Source of the DNA: CAXBDP01 sp041689935
GTDB lineage: Bacteria; Bacteroidota; Bacteroidia; Cytophagales; Cyclobacteriaceae
DNA length: 63,141 nucleotides
Reading direction: 5' to 3'
Assembly (NCBI GenBank): GCA_041689935.1
Contig: JBDNFI010000065.1
Span: 1 to 63,141, forward strand
The first letter of the stretch is position 1. The number at the start of each line of letters is the position of its first letter. The notes below the pieces were generated by a model. That model made no database searches. It was not told the origin of the DNA and saw only the letters and a list, made by a program, of their open reading frames with translations. Below are positions 34,285 through 42,615 of the stretch, piece by piece. The position numbers and the translations under genes were made by a program.

Positions 34285-35985
34285 CTAATACCCCGCAGCC
34301 TGCCCATCCTTCCTAGATTCAGAAGCTCCAAAGTAGATTTTGCGAATGGGATCCCATTTTATGGCTTGGTAGCCACCATAGCCACCAAAGCCCCAGCGAA
34401 TTTGATGACCTTTGTTTATTAACTGCCGAACAACATCCCAGCCAAAGCCATCTTCTAAAGTGATATAGCCACCATTGAGCATACGCTCGCCTGTAGGTTC
34501 GGAGGAGCCTTGATGATCAATTCGTGGCGCATCGCCTGCTTCTTGTATATTCATACCAAAGTCTACCATATTCATCACAATTTGTACATGCCCAAGCGGT
34601 TGGAAACTGCCACCCATCACACCAAAGCTCATCATCGGTTGGCCGTCTTTTGTAATGAACGCTGGAATAATGGTCTGAAAAGGACGCTTACCAGGAGCGT
34701 ACGTATTGAATTGGCCTTCGTTCAAGTCGAAAAGTTCACCTCGGTTTTGCATCACAAATCCTAGTCCATCGGGAACCATACCCGAGCCCATGCCTCGATA
34801 ATTGCTTTGAATAAGGGAAACCATATTGCCATCCTCGTCAGCTACTGTTAGGTAAATGGTATCACCCTCCCGCAAAGCAGGGTTGCCAGCATCAAACGTT
34901 CTTGCTGCTCTATCTGGATTAATAAGTGCACGTCTTTCATCTCCATATTCCTTACTGATTAGCCATTCCAACGGAATATCTTGAAAGGCAGGATCTGCAT
35001 AAAACCTAGCTCTATCTTCAAAGGCAAGTTTTTTAGCTTCTACAAAAAGATGGATATGCTCCGGACTGCCGTATTGTATTTTTGAAAAATCATATCCTTC
35101 GAGGATATTGAGCATTTGCAAGGCAGTGACACCTTGGCTATTGGGAGGCAATTCCCACACGTCGTATCCTCGATAATTTACTGATGCAGGCTCTACCCAT
35201 TCGGATGTATGGGTGGCCAAATCTTCGTAGCTCAAAAAACCGCCTTGTTTTTCAATAAAAGCTCCTATAGTTCTCGCAATGCTGCCCTTGTAGAATTCAT
35301 CCCTCCCGCCTTTTGCTATTTTCTCCAATGTATTCGCTAAGTCGGCATTGGTTTTAATGTCTCCCTTTACAGGTTTTTTGCCATCGATACTGAAGGTTTT
35401 CATAAAGTTTGGGTGTTCACCCAAAATGTCAATTCCTCTTGCCCAGTAATAGGCTATATACTCTGGAATGGGGAAGCCATTTCTAGCATAGCCGATGGCA
35501 GGGTCGAAGAGTTCTGCCCAAGGTTTAGCGCCAAATTTTTGATGCATTTCCCACCAGCCATCTACAGCACCTGGAACGGATACGGGCAGTGGGCCATAGG
35601 ATGGGATGCTGGTCATTCCTCTTTCTTTGAAATAGGCTAAGGGCAGGTTTTTGGGTGAGCGCCCACTGGCATTAAGCCCGTGGAGTTTTTGGCTTTTCGC
35701 ATCCCAAATGATCGCAAACAAATCGCCGCCCATTCCATTGCCGGTGGGCTCTATTAAGCCCAAAGTTGCGTTTGCTGCAATGGCTGCGTCGATGGCATTT
35801 CCGCCAGCTTTTAATACGTCTAAGGCTACTTGGGTAGCTAATGGATGGCTCGTCGCGGCCATGCCTTTCTGCGCAATTACTTCCGAGCGAGTGGCGAAGC
35901 TCTTGCCTACTACCCGATCTTGAGCGAGTAGAGATGTAGGAAAAGTAAATAAGATGGCGAAACCGAGAGAAATAATTTTCATCAT
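34285..35985 (-). CDS. Gamma-glutamyltransferase family protein, periplasmic
   Basis: A 566-residue Ntn-hydrolase precursor with a signal peptide (residues 1-21, ending Leu-Leu-Ala-Gln). The start of the large subunit (Met-Ala-Ala-Thr-Ser-His-Pro-Leu-Ala) and Gly-Gly-Asn-Ala-Ile-Asp-Ala-Ala are typical. The expected self-cleavage site and nucleophile is Thr376 in Gly-Asp-Thr-Ile-Tyr-Leu-Thr-Val-Ala-Asp, followed by Pro-Phe-Gln-Thr-Ile-Ile-Pro-Ala. The residues after the nucleophile differ from classic GGT (Thr-His-Tyr-Ser-Val-Val-Asp), so the acceptor or substrate may differ; cephalosporin acylase-like members exist. Convergent with sbcC. Confidence 0.88.
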   Translation of the reverse strand: MMKIISLGFAILFTFPTSLLAQDRVVGKSFATRSEVIAQKGMAATSHPLATQVALDVLKAGGNAIDAAIAANATLGLIEPTGNGMGGDLFAIIWDAKSQKLHGLNASGRSPKNLPLAYFKERGMTSIPSYGPLPVSVPGAVDGWWEMHQKFGAKPWAELFDPAIGYARNGFPIPEYIAYYWARGIDILGEHPNFMKTFSIDGKKPVKGDIKTNADLANTLEKIAKGGRDEFYKGSIARTIGAFIEKQGGFLSYEDLATHTSEWVEPASVNYRGYDVWELPPNSQGVTALQMLNILEGYDFSKIQYGSPEHIHLFVEAKKLAFEDRARFYADPAFQDIPLEWLISKEYGDERRALINPDRAARTFDAGNPALREGDTIYLTVADEDGNMVSLIQSNYRGMGSGMVPDGLGFVMQNRGELFDLNEGQFNTYAPGKRPFQTIIPAFITKDGQPMMSFGVMGGSFQPLGHVQIVMNMVDFGMNIQEAGDAPRIDHQGSSEPTGERMLNGGYITLEDGFGWDVVRQLINKGHQIRWGFGGYGGYQAIKWDPIRKIYFGASESRKDGQAAGY

Positions 35986-36185
35986 AATTATGTGAATTTT
36001 AAACGCTTAATTTAGCCTGTTTGAAATGAATCACCTAATAAATTCTATAGTTGGAATTTTTATGAAGCATACCTAGATTATTATTCCATTATTGGCAGAG
36101 TAAAGAAGCGGGAGGTAAAATTTTGAATGTTAGGCTTTTTGTTCGAATATTTACTCCCCATTCATTTTCAGATACCAATGAGCTT

Positions 36186-36902
36186 ATGAATTCCAAAAAT
36201 ACCCGTCCTTGGCTAATCTTATTTTTACTTGTTTCCGCAGCTAATCTTATCGGCAATGCATTCAGTTTAGCGGCTTTGTCAATGATAACTAAGCCGGGAT
36301 TGATGCTTTTATTAGCCATATATTTCTTTAATTCGGTCGATAAAAGCACTCAATATGGATTTGTTCGTACTACATTATGGGCTCTTTTTTTCTCGTGGCT
36401 AGGTGATATTTTGCTAATTTTTGAGGAGCTGTTTATATTCGGGCTTGGCGCGTTCATGTTTGCTCAGGTTTTCTATATTTTCGCATACAAGCATGCAGTC
36501 ATAGAAGTGGACAATAATCGAAGCACATTTATCCGTCGATTATTTTGGTCAGCATCCTTACTCTTCTTCGGGTTTATTTTGTATTACCTTATGTATCCTA
36601 ATTTATCTGGAATGGAAATTCCTGTTGCCATATATTGTTTTGTAATCGCAATGATGGGAGTGATGGCCGCGCAGAGAAACGGCCGGACCGTACTTACAAG
36701 TTACAGCTTAACATTTTTTGGAGCCCTTTTATTTCTTACCTCAGATACCATTTTGGGTCTTAACCGATTTGTAGCTCCTATCGAAAATGGAGCGTTCTAT
36801 GTGATGCTCACGTACCTATTTGCACAGTGGTTTATCGTTGAAGGGTTAATCAAGCATTATCGTTTTTTGCAGTCAGAGGATGCAATAAGGAACGAAAATT
36901 AA
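36186..36902 (+). CDS. YhhN family lysoplasmalogenase-like membrane protein
   Basis: A 238-residue protein with about eight transmembrane helices, matching the YhhN family (TMEM86-related) in helix spacing and in Lys-Pro-Gly-Leu-Met-Leu, Phe-Phe-Ser-Trp-Leu-Gly-Asp-Ile-Leu-Leu and the late Gly-Ala-Leu-Leu-Phe-Leu-Thr-Ser-Asp-Thr-Ile-Leu-Gly, whose Asp residues are probably catalytic. Animal members cleave lysoplasmalogen vinyl ethers; bacterial substrates are less clear. ATG 36186 is chosen; an in-frame TTG at 36123 would add 21 polar residues before the first helix. Confidence 0.8.
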   Translation: MNSKNTRPWLILFLLVSAANLIGNAFSLAALSMITKPGLMLLLAIYFFNSVDKSTQYGFVRTTLWALFFSWLGDILLIFEELFIFGLGAFMFAQVFYIFAYKHAVIEVDNNRSTFIRRLFWSASLLFFGFILYYLMYPNLSGMEIPVAIYCFVIAMMGVMAAQRNGRTVLTSYSLTFFGALLFLTSDTILGLNRFVAPIENGAFYVMLTYLFAQWFIVEGLIKHYRFLQSEDAIRNEN

Positions 36903-37033
36903 TAATCGAAGATTCTGCTTATAATAGACTGAGCGGCATTTTATTTTGGTTAGTGGAAAATAATCCAATTAAAATTTGACTTTACGTTTTATTTTCAGGA
37001 TATTCATGTATCCTTAACCTAAACCAAACTGAT

Positions 37034-37204
37034 ATGAAGACTTCTGCTATACTCGAAAAAAACGCAGGTCTAGGCTTAACCATCCTAGGATTTTTAACAG
37101 CTACAGGTTCTTTTGTCTATATTTTAATAGTGATTTTTCAATTACTTACCGTCTATACACAAGGTGCGGCTTTGCCCGAAAATATTGAAGGATTGCTTCC
37201 ATAA
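37034..37204 (+). CDS. Small single-span membrane protein
   Basis: A 56-residue ORF with a Lys-containing start, a hydrophobic stretch from about residue 12 to 40 (Leu-Gly-Leu-Thr-Ile-Leu-Gly-Phe, then Val-Tyr-Ile-Leu-Ile-Val-Ile-Phe) and a short acidic tail. A terminator lies just downstream (37231) and AT-rich promoter-like sequence upstream, so it is probably a gene of its own. No family is recognised. Confidence 0.5.
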   Translation: MKTSAILEKNAGLGLTILGFLTATGSFVYILIVIFQLLTVYTQGAALPENIEGLLP

Positions 37205-37230
37205 TTGGGAGCTCAAATTTGCTGAAATTA

Positions 37231-37260
37231 AAAAAGGGTCACAATGTGACCCTTTTTCTT
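37231..37260. terminator. Bidirectional terminator
   Basis: A 12-bp stem (AAAAAGGGTCAC / GTGACCCTTTTT) with a 3-base loop occupies 37231-37257 and has A and T tracts on both sides. It serves the small ORF on the plus strand and the M24 peptidase gene on the minus strand. Confidence 0.9.
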
Positions 37261-37261
37261 T

Positions 37262-38620
37262 TTATCGGTTATAAGGTAATATTCGAGGTATCGGATAAAT
37301 TTCCTTTTGCCTACCATCGATATATCTGAATTTTCCATTCTCATCAAAGTAGCCATCTTCCTCTAGCATTATCCGTATGGTTTTTTTCCATTCCGGAATT
37401 TCCACAGCTGCATTCAATTCTATCGAATAGGCGGTTCGAAAGTTTAATGGATAATCTCCCGCACCTATCGTTCTGCCCTGATTGTCCCACATACCAATGG
37501 TTGGGCCTGAGGCATGGCCATAGTAGCCAATTGGGTGCGTATAAATGGTCCCCGTGATTCCTTCCGCTTTGGCATTTGCCAGCGCTTTTGCAAGTATTTC
37601 ATTTCCAGATAGGCCTTGTTTAAACTCATTGGTCAATAAATCTTGCAAGCGATTCCCTTTTTTGAAGGCATCTTGCAAAAGTTTGGGAACTTCTGTTTCA
37701 CCCGGTTTTAAAATATACGCATGCTGTTGCGTATCGGTATTTAATCTCAAGTAAGTGATTCCAAAATCTACATGAATTAAATCTCCTGGGTAGATAACCT
37801 GCTCTTCAGGGCGGGAGGAAAAAGTCCGTAAGTGATCAAAATTTTCTGGATCAGCTCTTTGTATATCCACTGATGGGTGAAACCAAGTATCCAATCCCAA
37901 TTCCCTATTTCTATTGCGAAACCACCAAACTAAATCATCGGTGGTCGTTACACCAGGAGTGATTACTTTTTCTGAGAAGCCTTGTTGAATAATCACATGC
38001 GCAATTCTACAGATATGCTGATATATTGTCATTTCATTATCTGTGCGTGTTTCGAGCCATGCCACACCGAGATTCTCCGCTGAGACCACTCTTTCTTGGA
38101 ATTTTGTGTCCAATACGGACATAAATTCTTTATGCTCTGTGTAAGTGAGGCCATCCACATGTGCATAGTTGGTAGAGAAGTTAAGCGCAATTTTATTTGG
38201 ATTGCGTTCATTTATTAAGCGAACCAAAGCCTTCCATTGGTCTGGTTGCACCGCTTGATTCCATGCGCCTTTAAATAGGTTGCCAACATCATAGCGTGCT
38301 ATTGCGAGTCGTTCTACTCCTTCTTCTGGGCCTCTGTCATACATCACCATGATGGTTCTTCGACGAGCCGAAATCCAAGTAGAAGGCAGCATCGTTCGCA
38401 TTACTGGGTCTTCATTATATTCTCTGGAAATTATTACCCACATATCAATTCCATGCTTTCTCATCAGTTCGGGCAGCACGGTTTCGAAGCGTTCTTCTAA
38501 TAATTTATCCACAATAATGGAGCGTTCTTTCTCATCTAAAATGGCGGGCATTTCCAATTGAAATTGCGCCAAGGAGGGAAAAGCAAAAAGGGTAATCAAA
38601 AGGACTGCTAATATTCTCAT
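37262..38620 (-). CDS. M24 family metallopeptidase (Xaa-Pro aminopeptidase-like), exported
   Basis: A 452-residue protein with a signal peptide ending Phe-Pro-Ser-Leu-Ala-Gln (19). The creatinase/aminopeptidase fold supplies the dimetal ligands: Asp in His-Val-Asp-Phe-Gly, Asp in Leu-Asn-Thr-Asp-Thr-Gln, His in Thr-His-Pro-Ile-Gly-Tyr-Tyr-Gly-His, Glu in Ser-Ile-Glu-Leu-Asn and Glu in Met-Leu-Glu-Glu-Asp. Periplasmic removal of N-terminal residues before proline is the expected activity. Confidence 0.9.
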   Translation of the reverse strand: MRILAVLLITLFAFPSLAQFQLEMPAILDEKERSIIVDKLLEERFETVLPELMRKHGIDMWVIISREYNEDPVMRTMLPSTWISARRRTIMVMYDRGPEEGVERLAIARYDVGNLFKGAWNQAVQPDQWKALVRLINERNPNKIALNFSTNYAHVDGLTYTEHKEFMSVLDTKFQERVVSAENLGVAWLETRTDNEMTIYQHICRIAHVIIQQGFSEKVITPGVTTTDDLVWWFRNRNRELGLDTWFHPSVDIQRADPENFDHLRTFSSRPEEQVIYPGDLIHVDFGITYLRLNTDTQQHAYILKPGETEVPKLLQDAFKKGNRLQDLLTNEFKQGLSGNEILAKALANAKAEGITGTIYTHPIGYYGHASGPTIGMWDNQGRTIGAGDYPLNFRTAYSIELNAAVEIPEWKKTIRIMLEEDGYFDENGKFRYIDGRQKEIYPIPRILPYNR

Positions 38621-38707
38621 TTGTGAATGGTTTAGAATTGATTCACAAAATAGCGAAAGGGAGGCTAATGGAAAAAACGGAAACCGAATTTTACTTGAAT
38701 GGTACTT

Positions 38708-39727
38708 TTATTTAAGCTGGTAAGTCCATAATTGGTTAACGACTGGATCGGATACTGTAAGCGTATTATCATCGGATATAGCGAAAGTATTGAAATATTT
38801 TGCTCCATTTAATTGATAGAGTCTTTCTATTTTAAATGTATTATCCGTTCCAATTTTTAATTGAATGATGTGATTTAGAGTGTAATTTCTTTTATTTTGA
38901 TCCAAAGGCTCGTCATCTTTAAAAGCTAAAATAAATAACTTATCACCAATTAGTTTGGAGTCCATAAACACCGCCCTGGCTGAATTTGATGGTCCATTCA
39001 AATTAGCTTCTTCCAGTAAATTAGCGGTGGTTTTAAAAACATCCATCTCATTAATATTGAATTTTGATAGTATTTCTGAATCAGCATTGTATAATACTAC
39101 TTCGCCCATTGTCGAAAGAATAGTCACGAATCGCTGATCATCTAATTCATAAATTTGGCCAAAAGATTTGTAAAGTTTGGCCCAATCGCTTGTAAGACTA
39201 GGATGAAATTGCCCTATGTTTTCAACTTTATTTGTTTGGGTATTCATTTTCGCAAAAGGAGAAATCCCATTGCCTATAGAATGGTAAATTGCATTATTTT
39301 TTATCGAAAAACCAACAATCATGTCTGAGGTGGCACTTTTTAATAAAACTGAGGATTGAAATTCTCCATCATAATTGTAAAAATTGACTCGGTTGTTCCC
39401 ATCATTAAATATTGCAAATTCATTTTTGGAGGCATTAGCACTCACAGGGTTGTTCAGATCTGTTAATTCATTACTTTCTGCTGTAATCGTGACTTTAAGC
39501 GTATGGTCTTTATTTAATAGGGTGATTCTGTTGTATTCATATTCTACTAAAACATACGTATTTTCACTATAATCCATATGCCGAAGATTAGTTAGGAAGT
39601 ACTCATCGCTATCGTAGCTTAGTTTTTCTTTTGGCTCAAGAGTGATGTATTCAAACGAGGTTTCTTCACTTTGCTGAGTACAGCCAAGAGCTATGAAGAA
39701 AAGTGGAAGTAGTATTGCGAATTTCAT
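38708..39727 (-). CDS. 6-bladed beta-propeller lipoprotein
   Basis: A 339-residue lipoprotein; Cys16 follows Ile-Ala-Leu-Gly. Blade-like repeats run through the whole length (Phe-Ala-Ile-Phe-Asn-Asp-Gly-Asn-Asn-Arg-Val-Asn-Phe-Tyr-Asn-Tyr, Arg-Phe-Val-Thr-Ile-Leu-Ser). No enzyme motif is seen. It lies downstream of the six-cysteine peptide gene across a large hairpin (39845-39897), the same order as at 0.4-1.8 kb. Likely surface-exposed or periplasmic partner of the peptide by analogy; not proven. Confidence 0.7.
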   Translation of the reverse strand: MKFAILLPLFFIALGCTQQSEETSFEYITLEPKEKLSYDSDEYFLTNLRHMDYSENTYVLVEYEYNRITLLNKDHTLKVTITAESNELTDLNNPVSANASKNEFAIFNDGNNRVNFYNYDGEFQSSVLLKSATSDMIVGFSIKNNAIYHSIGNGISPFAKMNTQTNKVENIGQFHPSLTSDWAKLYKSFGQIYELDDQRFVTILSTMGEVVLYNADSEILSKFNINEMDVFKTTANLLEEANLNGPSNSARAVFMDSKLIGDKLFILAFKDDEPLDQNKRNYTLNHIIQLKIGTDNTFKIERLYQLNGAKYFNTFAISDDNTLTVSDPVVNQLWTYQLK

Positions 39728-39844
39728 TATTTCAAAAATATAAAAATTATGAATAAATAATATGAGTACTCATTCGGAACTCATAAATAGGAACTGTTAA
39801 TTTATTATAAAATCATTAGATTTCAAATAGGGAATTAAATGAGA

Positions 39845-39897
39845 AACCAATGTAAAAAAGTCTAAAAATCAAAATTTTAACCTTTTTTACATTGGTT
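39845..39897. terminator. Large perfect inverted repeat between peptide and propeller gene
   Basis: Two 16-base arms (AACCAATGTAAAAAAG at 39845-39860 and its exact complement at 39882-39897) enclose a 21-base loop. In the minus-strand transcript it follows the peptide stop codon by 14 bases. It may act as a partial terminator or as a 3' stabiliser of the peptide mRNA; the A/T tracts sit inside the arms rather than after them. Confidence 0.65.
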
Positions 39898-39911
39898 AAT
39901 TATAATTCTAG

Positions 39912-40142
39912 TTAAGTTACTTCTTGGTCTGGTGATCCAAAACAGTAACTTACTTCACCACCACAACTCACCCATGGATTCAAGGTTCCAATTTTTGCCA
40001 TGAAACATGGATTGGCACCTGTACATGTGATTGTACCTACACCGCCGCATTGTCTTGTAACCGAACAACTAGAATTTCCGATCATTGGTGCTGCTAACAT
40101 CATAAATGTAAAGAACGCACCTGCAATAATTGATTTTTTCAT
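39912..40142 (-). CDS. Small secreted six-cysteine peptide
   Basis: A 76-residue precursor from ATG at 40142. The signal peptide covers residues 1-22 (Lys-Lys start, hydrophobic Ala-Gly-Ala-Phe-Phe-Thr-Phe-Met-Met-Leu-Ala-Ala). The mature part has six cysteines (26, 32, 40, 46, 60, 67) with Gly-rich spacers, suggesting three disulfides. It shares size, signal and gene context with the four-cysteine peptide at 399 but little sequence. A longer frame from 40214 would translate a (TTA)12 repeat as poly-Tyr and is not believable. Function unknown. Confidence 0.75.
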   Translation of the reverse strand: MKKSIIAGAFFTFMMLAAPMIGNSSCSVTRQCGGVGTITCTGANPCFMAKIGTLNPWVSCGGEVSYCFGSPDQEVT

Positions 40143-40166
40143 TTGTTTTTTATTTAATGAGGTTGC

Positions 40167-40205
<39 letters not shown>

Positions 40206-40233
40206 GCCAAACAAATCGCGAAAAAATTAAAAA

Positions 40234-41592
40234 TTACCTAATGAAAGCACTTCTCCTCAACTTCTTCGTTAACTGGTCAAATCTGTAAAACATGGTAATC
40301 GCCGTAATTCCCAACCCAAGCGATAGGCCATACCATACGCCTTTGATGCCATAGCCAAACTCGAAGGCTAATAAATAACCAACTGGTAATCCGATAATCC
40401 AATAGGCAATAAATGTAGCCAAAGTAGGGATTTTCACATCTTGTAGGCCACGGAGTATCCCTAAACTCACTACTTGCACGCCATCGAATATTTGGAAAAA
40501 TGCCGCAATGATTAATAATCCCGATGCGGTGGCAATTACTTCAGCATCTGCAATAAATAGCGTTGGTAAGAAATCACGAAATACGATAAATAATACACCA
40601 CTAATGGCCATAAAAACCACGATCAAAAGGAAATTACTAAAGCCTGCTACGCGCAAAGTAGGAATATCTCTACGACCTAATTGGTTGCCAATGCGGATAG
40701 TGGAAGCAGCAGATACGCCAGAGGCCATCATAAAGGTGATCGAGGCTAGGGAAATCGCAATTTGATGGGCAGCCAAAGCCTCCGCACCCAGCCAGCCTAC
40801 CATTACTGCGGCTAAGCTAAAAGCGCTTACTTCAAACAAAAACTGCATACCAGAGGGAATGCCCAAGCCCAGCAAGCGATTAAACCGTTCTCTGTAAAGC
40901 CTTTTGAAATGGAGGTTTTTGATATAGGAAGCAAACCTAGCGGCATAGGCCACAAATAGGAACATAGCAATGGCCATTACGACCCGCGAAATGAGGGTGG
41001 CCCAGCCAGCACCATTCAAGCCCATTGCTGGGAAACCCCATTTGCCAAAAATCAATAGGTAGTTCAGAAATACATTGAGCAAATTACTAGCGATGGTTAT
41101 TACCATTGCCTGCTTTGTCTGAGACAGTCCTTCTGTAAATTGCCTAAAAGTTTGAAAAACCATCATTGGGACGATGGAAAAAGCAATAATGCCCATATAA
41201 GGAATGGCCAATTCTACCACCTCGGGGTCTTGTCCCATATATTTCAATAGCCCAGAACCGGCAACGATCAACACAAAAATCATCAGTCCTGCAAATACAT
41301 TTAGCACAAGGCCATGACGCAAAATTTCGCTAATTTCTCTCCCTCTATTCTGCCCATCAGCCGCTGCAATCAATGGCGTAATGGCATAAGAAATCCCAAT
41401 GGCAAAGGCAATCATGATAAAGGTAATGCTATTGGCCAATGAGGCGGCAGCCAAAGGGATAGATCCCGTTTGGCCTACCATGGCACTATCTACCACAGAT
41501 ACCATTACTTGTCCCAATTGGCTAAGTACTACGGGATAGGCGAGGGTTATATTTCTACGAAAATGCTCTCTATAGCTTAAACTATTTGTCAT
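40234..41592 (-). CDS. MATE family efflux transporter
   Basis: A 452-residue protein with twelve transmembrane helices in two homologous halves. MATE features include Ala-Tyr-Pro-Val-Val-Leu-Ser-Gln-Leu-Gly-Gln in helix 1, Val-Asp-Ser-Ala-Met-Val-Gly in helix 2, and the equivalent Ile-Pro-Ser-Gly-Met-Gln-Phe start of the second half. It would export cationic drugs or metabolites using sodium or protons. Its start overlaps the Nudix stop (ATGA), so the two are co-translated. Confidence 0.92.
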   Translation of the reverse strand: MTNSLSYREHFRRNITLAYPVVLSQLGQVMVSVVDSAMVGQTGSIPLAAASLANSITFIMIAFAIGISYAITPLIAAADGQNRGREISEILRHGLVLNVFAGLMIFVLIVAGSGLLKYMGQDPEVVELAIPYMGIIAFSIVPMMVFQTFRQFTEGLSQTKQAMVITIASNLLNVFLNYLLIFGKWGFPAMGLNGAGWATLISRVVMAIAMFLFVAYAARFASYIKNLHFKRLYRERFNRLLGLGIPSGMQFLFEVSAFSLAAVMVGWLGAEALAAHQIAISLASITFMMASGVSAASTIRIGNQLGRRDIPTLRVAGFSNFLLIVVFMAISGVLFIVFRDFLPTLFIADAEVIATASGLLIIAAFFQIFDGVQVVSLGILRGLQDVKIPTLATFIAYWIIGLPVGYLLAFEFGYGIKGVWYGLSLGLGITAITMFYRFDQLTKKLRRSAFIR

Positions 41593-42152
41593 TCTTTATC
41601 TATCCAAAATCTTAAATGCTTCGCCGCTTTGAAAAGCCCTGCCAAGCTCAAACTATCCGTAATCCGTCCATCCATTGCCATCTCTAATGCTTCTCCGAAT
41701 GGTAAATACATTATTTTTAAGTCTTCTGTTTCTTCAAATTCAGTTTCACCTTGTGTCAGATCTTCGGCAATAAAAATATACCCTAGCTCATCCGTTACGG
41801 AATTGGAGGTATGAATCTCTAAAAGCAGATTCCATTTCGATGCACTCAGTCCCGTTTCTTCTTTAAGTTCACGCTTTGCCGCATTCAAAGGGGCAATTTC
41901 TAGCGGCCCGCCACCCATTGGTATTTCCCATGAGTAGGCATCGAGCGTATATCGAAATTGCCCAACTAGCCATGTATATCCATTTTCATCTATTGGGATC
42001 ACACCAATTGCGCGGTTTTTGAAATGTACTTTCCCGTAGATTCCCTCACCACCATTCGGATTAATCACCTGATGTTCTTCCACTTGTATCCAAGCATTAT
42101 CATAAATATTACGTTTGGATAGGGTCATCCAAGGGTTGCGCTTTTCGTCCAT
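41589..42152 (-). CDS. Nudix hydrolase (ADP-ribose pyrophosphatase-like)
   Basis: A 187-residue protein from ATG 42152. The Nudix helix has the core Arg-Glu-Leu-Lys-Glu-Glu-Thr-Gly-Leu, preceded by Trp-Glu-Ile-Pro-Met-Gly-Gly-Gly. The Glu eight residues before Arg in the consensus is Ile here, a mild deviation, since the catalytic Glu residues of the core are kept. A full -7 box (TACCTTTG on the minus strand, 42157-42164) with TTTG 18 bases before it ends five bases from the ATG, so the mRNA may be leaderless. Coupled to the MATE gene. Confidence 0.88.
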   Translation of the reverse strand: MDEKRNPWMTLSKRNIYDNAWIQVEEHQVINPNGGEGIYGKVHFKNRAIGVIPIDENGYTWLVGQFRYTLDAYSWEIPMGGGPLEIAPLNAAKRELKEETGLSASKWNLLLEIHTSNSVTDELGYIFIAEDLTQGETEFEETEDLKIMYLPFGEALEMAMDGRITDSLSLAGLFKAAKHLRFWIDKE

Positions 42153-42156
42153 GGCG

Positions 42157-42186
42157 CAAAGGTAAGGATACTTTTTTGTAGCCAAA
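42157..42186 (-). promoter_or_regulatory. Promoter abutting the Nudix start codon
   Basis: On the minus strand TTTG (42183-42186), an 18-base spacer and TACCTTTG (42157-42164) form a near-consensus promoter. The expected transcription start falls at or next to the A of ATG 42152. Confidence 0.6.
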
Positions 42187-42615
42187 TATAATTCTGACCA
42201 TTGCGCTTAGATGTGCTGATAAATCATCCTAGCAATTAAAATTTATCCAGATTTTTTTTGCGTTGGTATTTCTGTTAAATTTTCATGGCTTCTGAAATTG
42301 GGAAAGCTTTTGTGGGTCATCTTCTACAACTGAAACTGTCTTTTGCCTTAAAAACGAAATATAAAAGGGTTTCTTTATTAGCTTCAATTATTGGCTTAAA
42401 AAGTAATGCCATTCCATTGTTTCCCAGAAAAGAAGCGGGAGGATATGCTTTCCTTCAAAGTTATATGCATTCGTCGATGGCAAAGCCGAGATATGTCACT
42501 CGGTTATTTTGGGCATATAGATGGCTCGCCAGGAGGATCTCAGAGGCTATAAATTTTTCATAGCTCGAATTTTCTTCAAATTAGTGAAGCCGGCCTAAAA
42601 TTGAATCTGAATCTC
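42186..42615. other. Intergenic region with a doubtful ORF
   Basis: An ATG-initiated frame of 92 codons runs at 42285-42563 on the plus strand and contains a GCGGGAGG octamer. It has no signal peptide, domain or terminator that supports it, and its composition is basic and irregular. I see no RNA gene or repeat here. Confidence 0.35.

Noticed and set aside
42285..42563. 92-codon ORF downstream of the Nudix gene
   Set aside because: No domain, signal or conserved look; kept only as a note in the intergenic entry.
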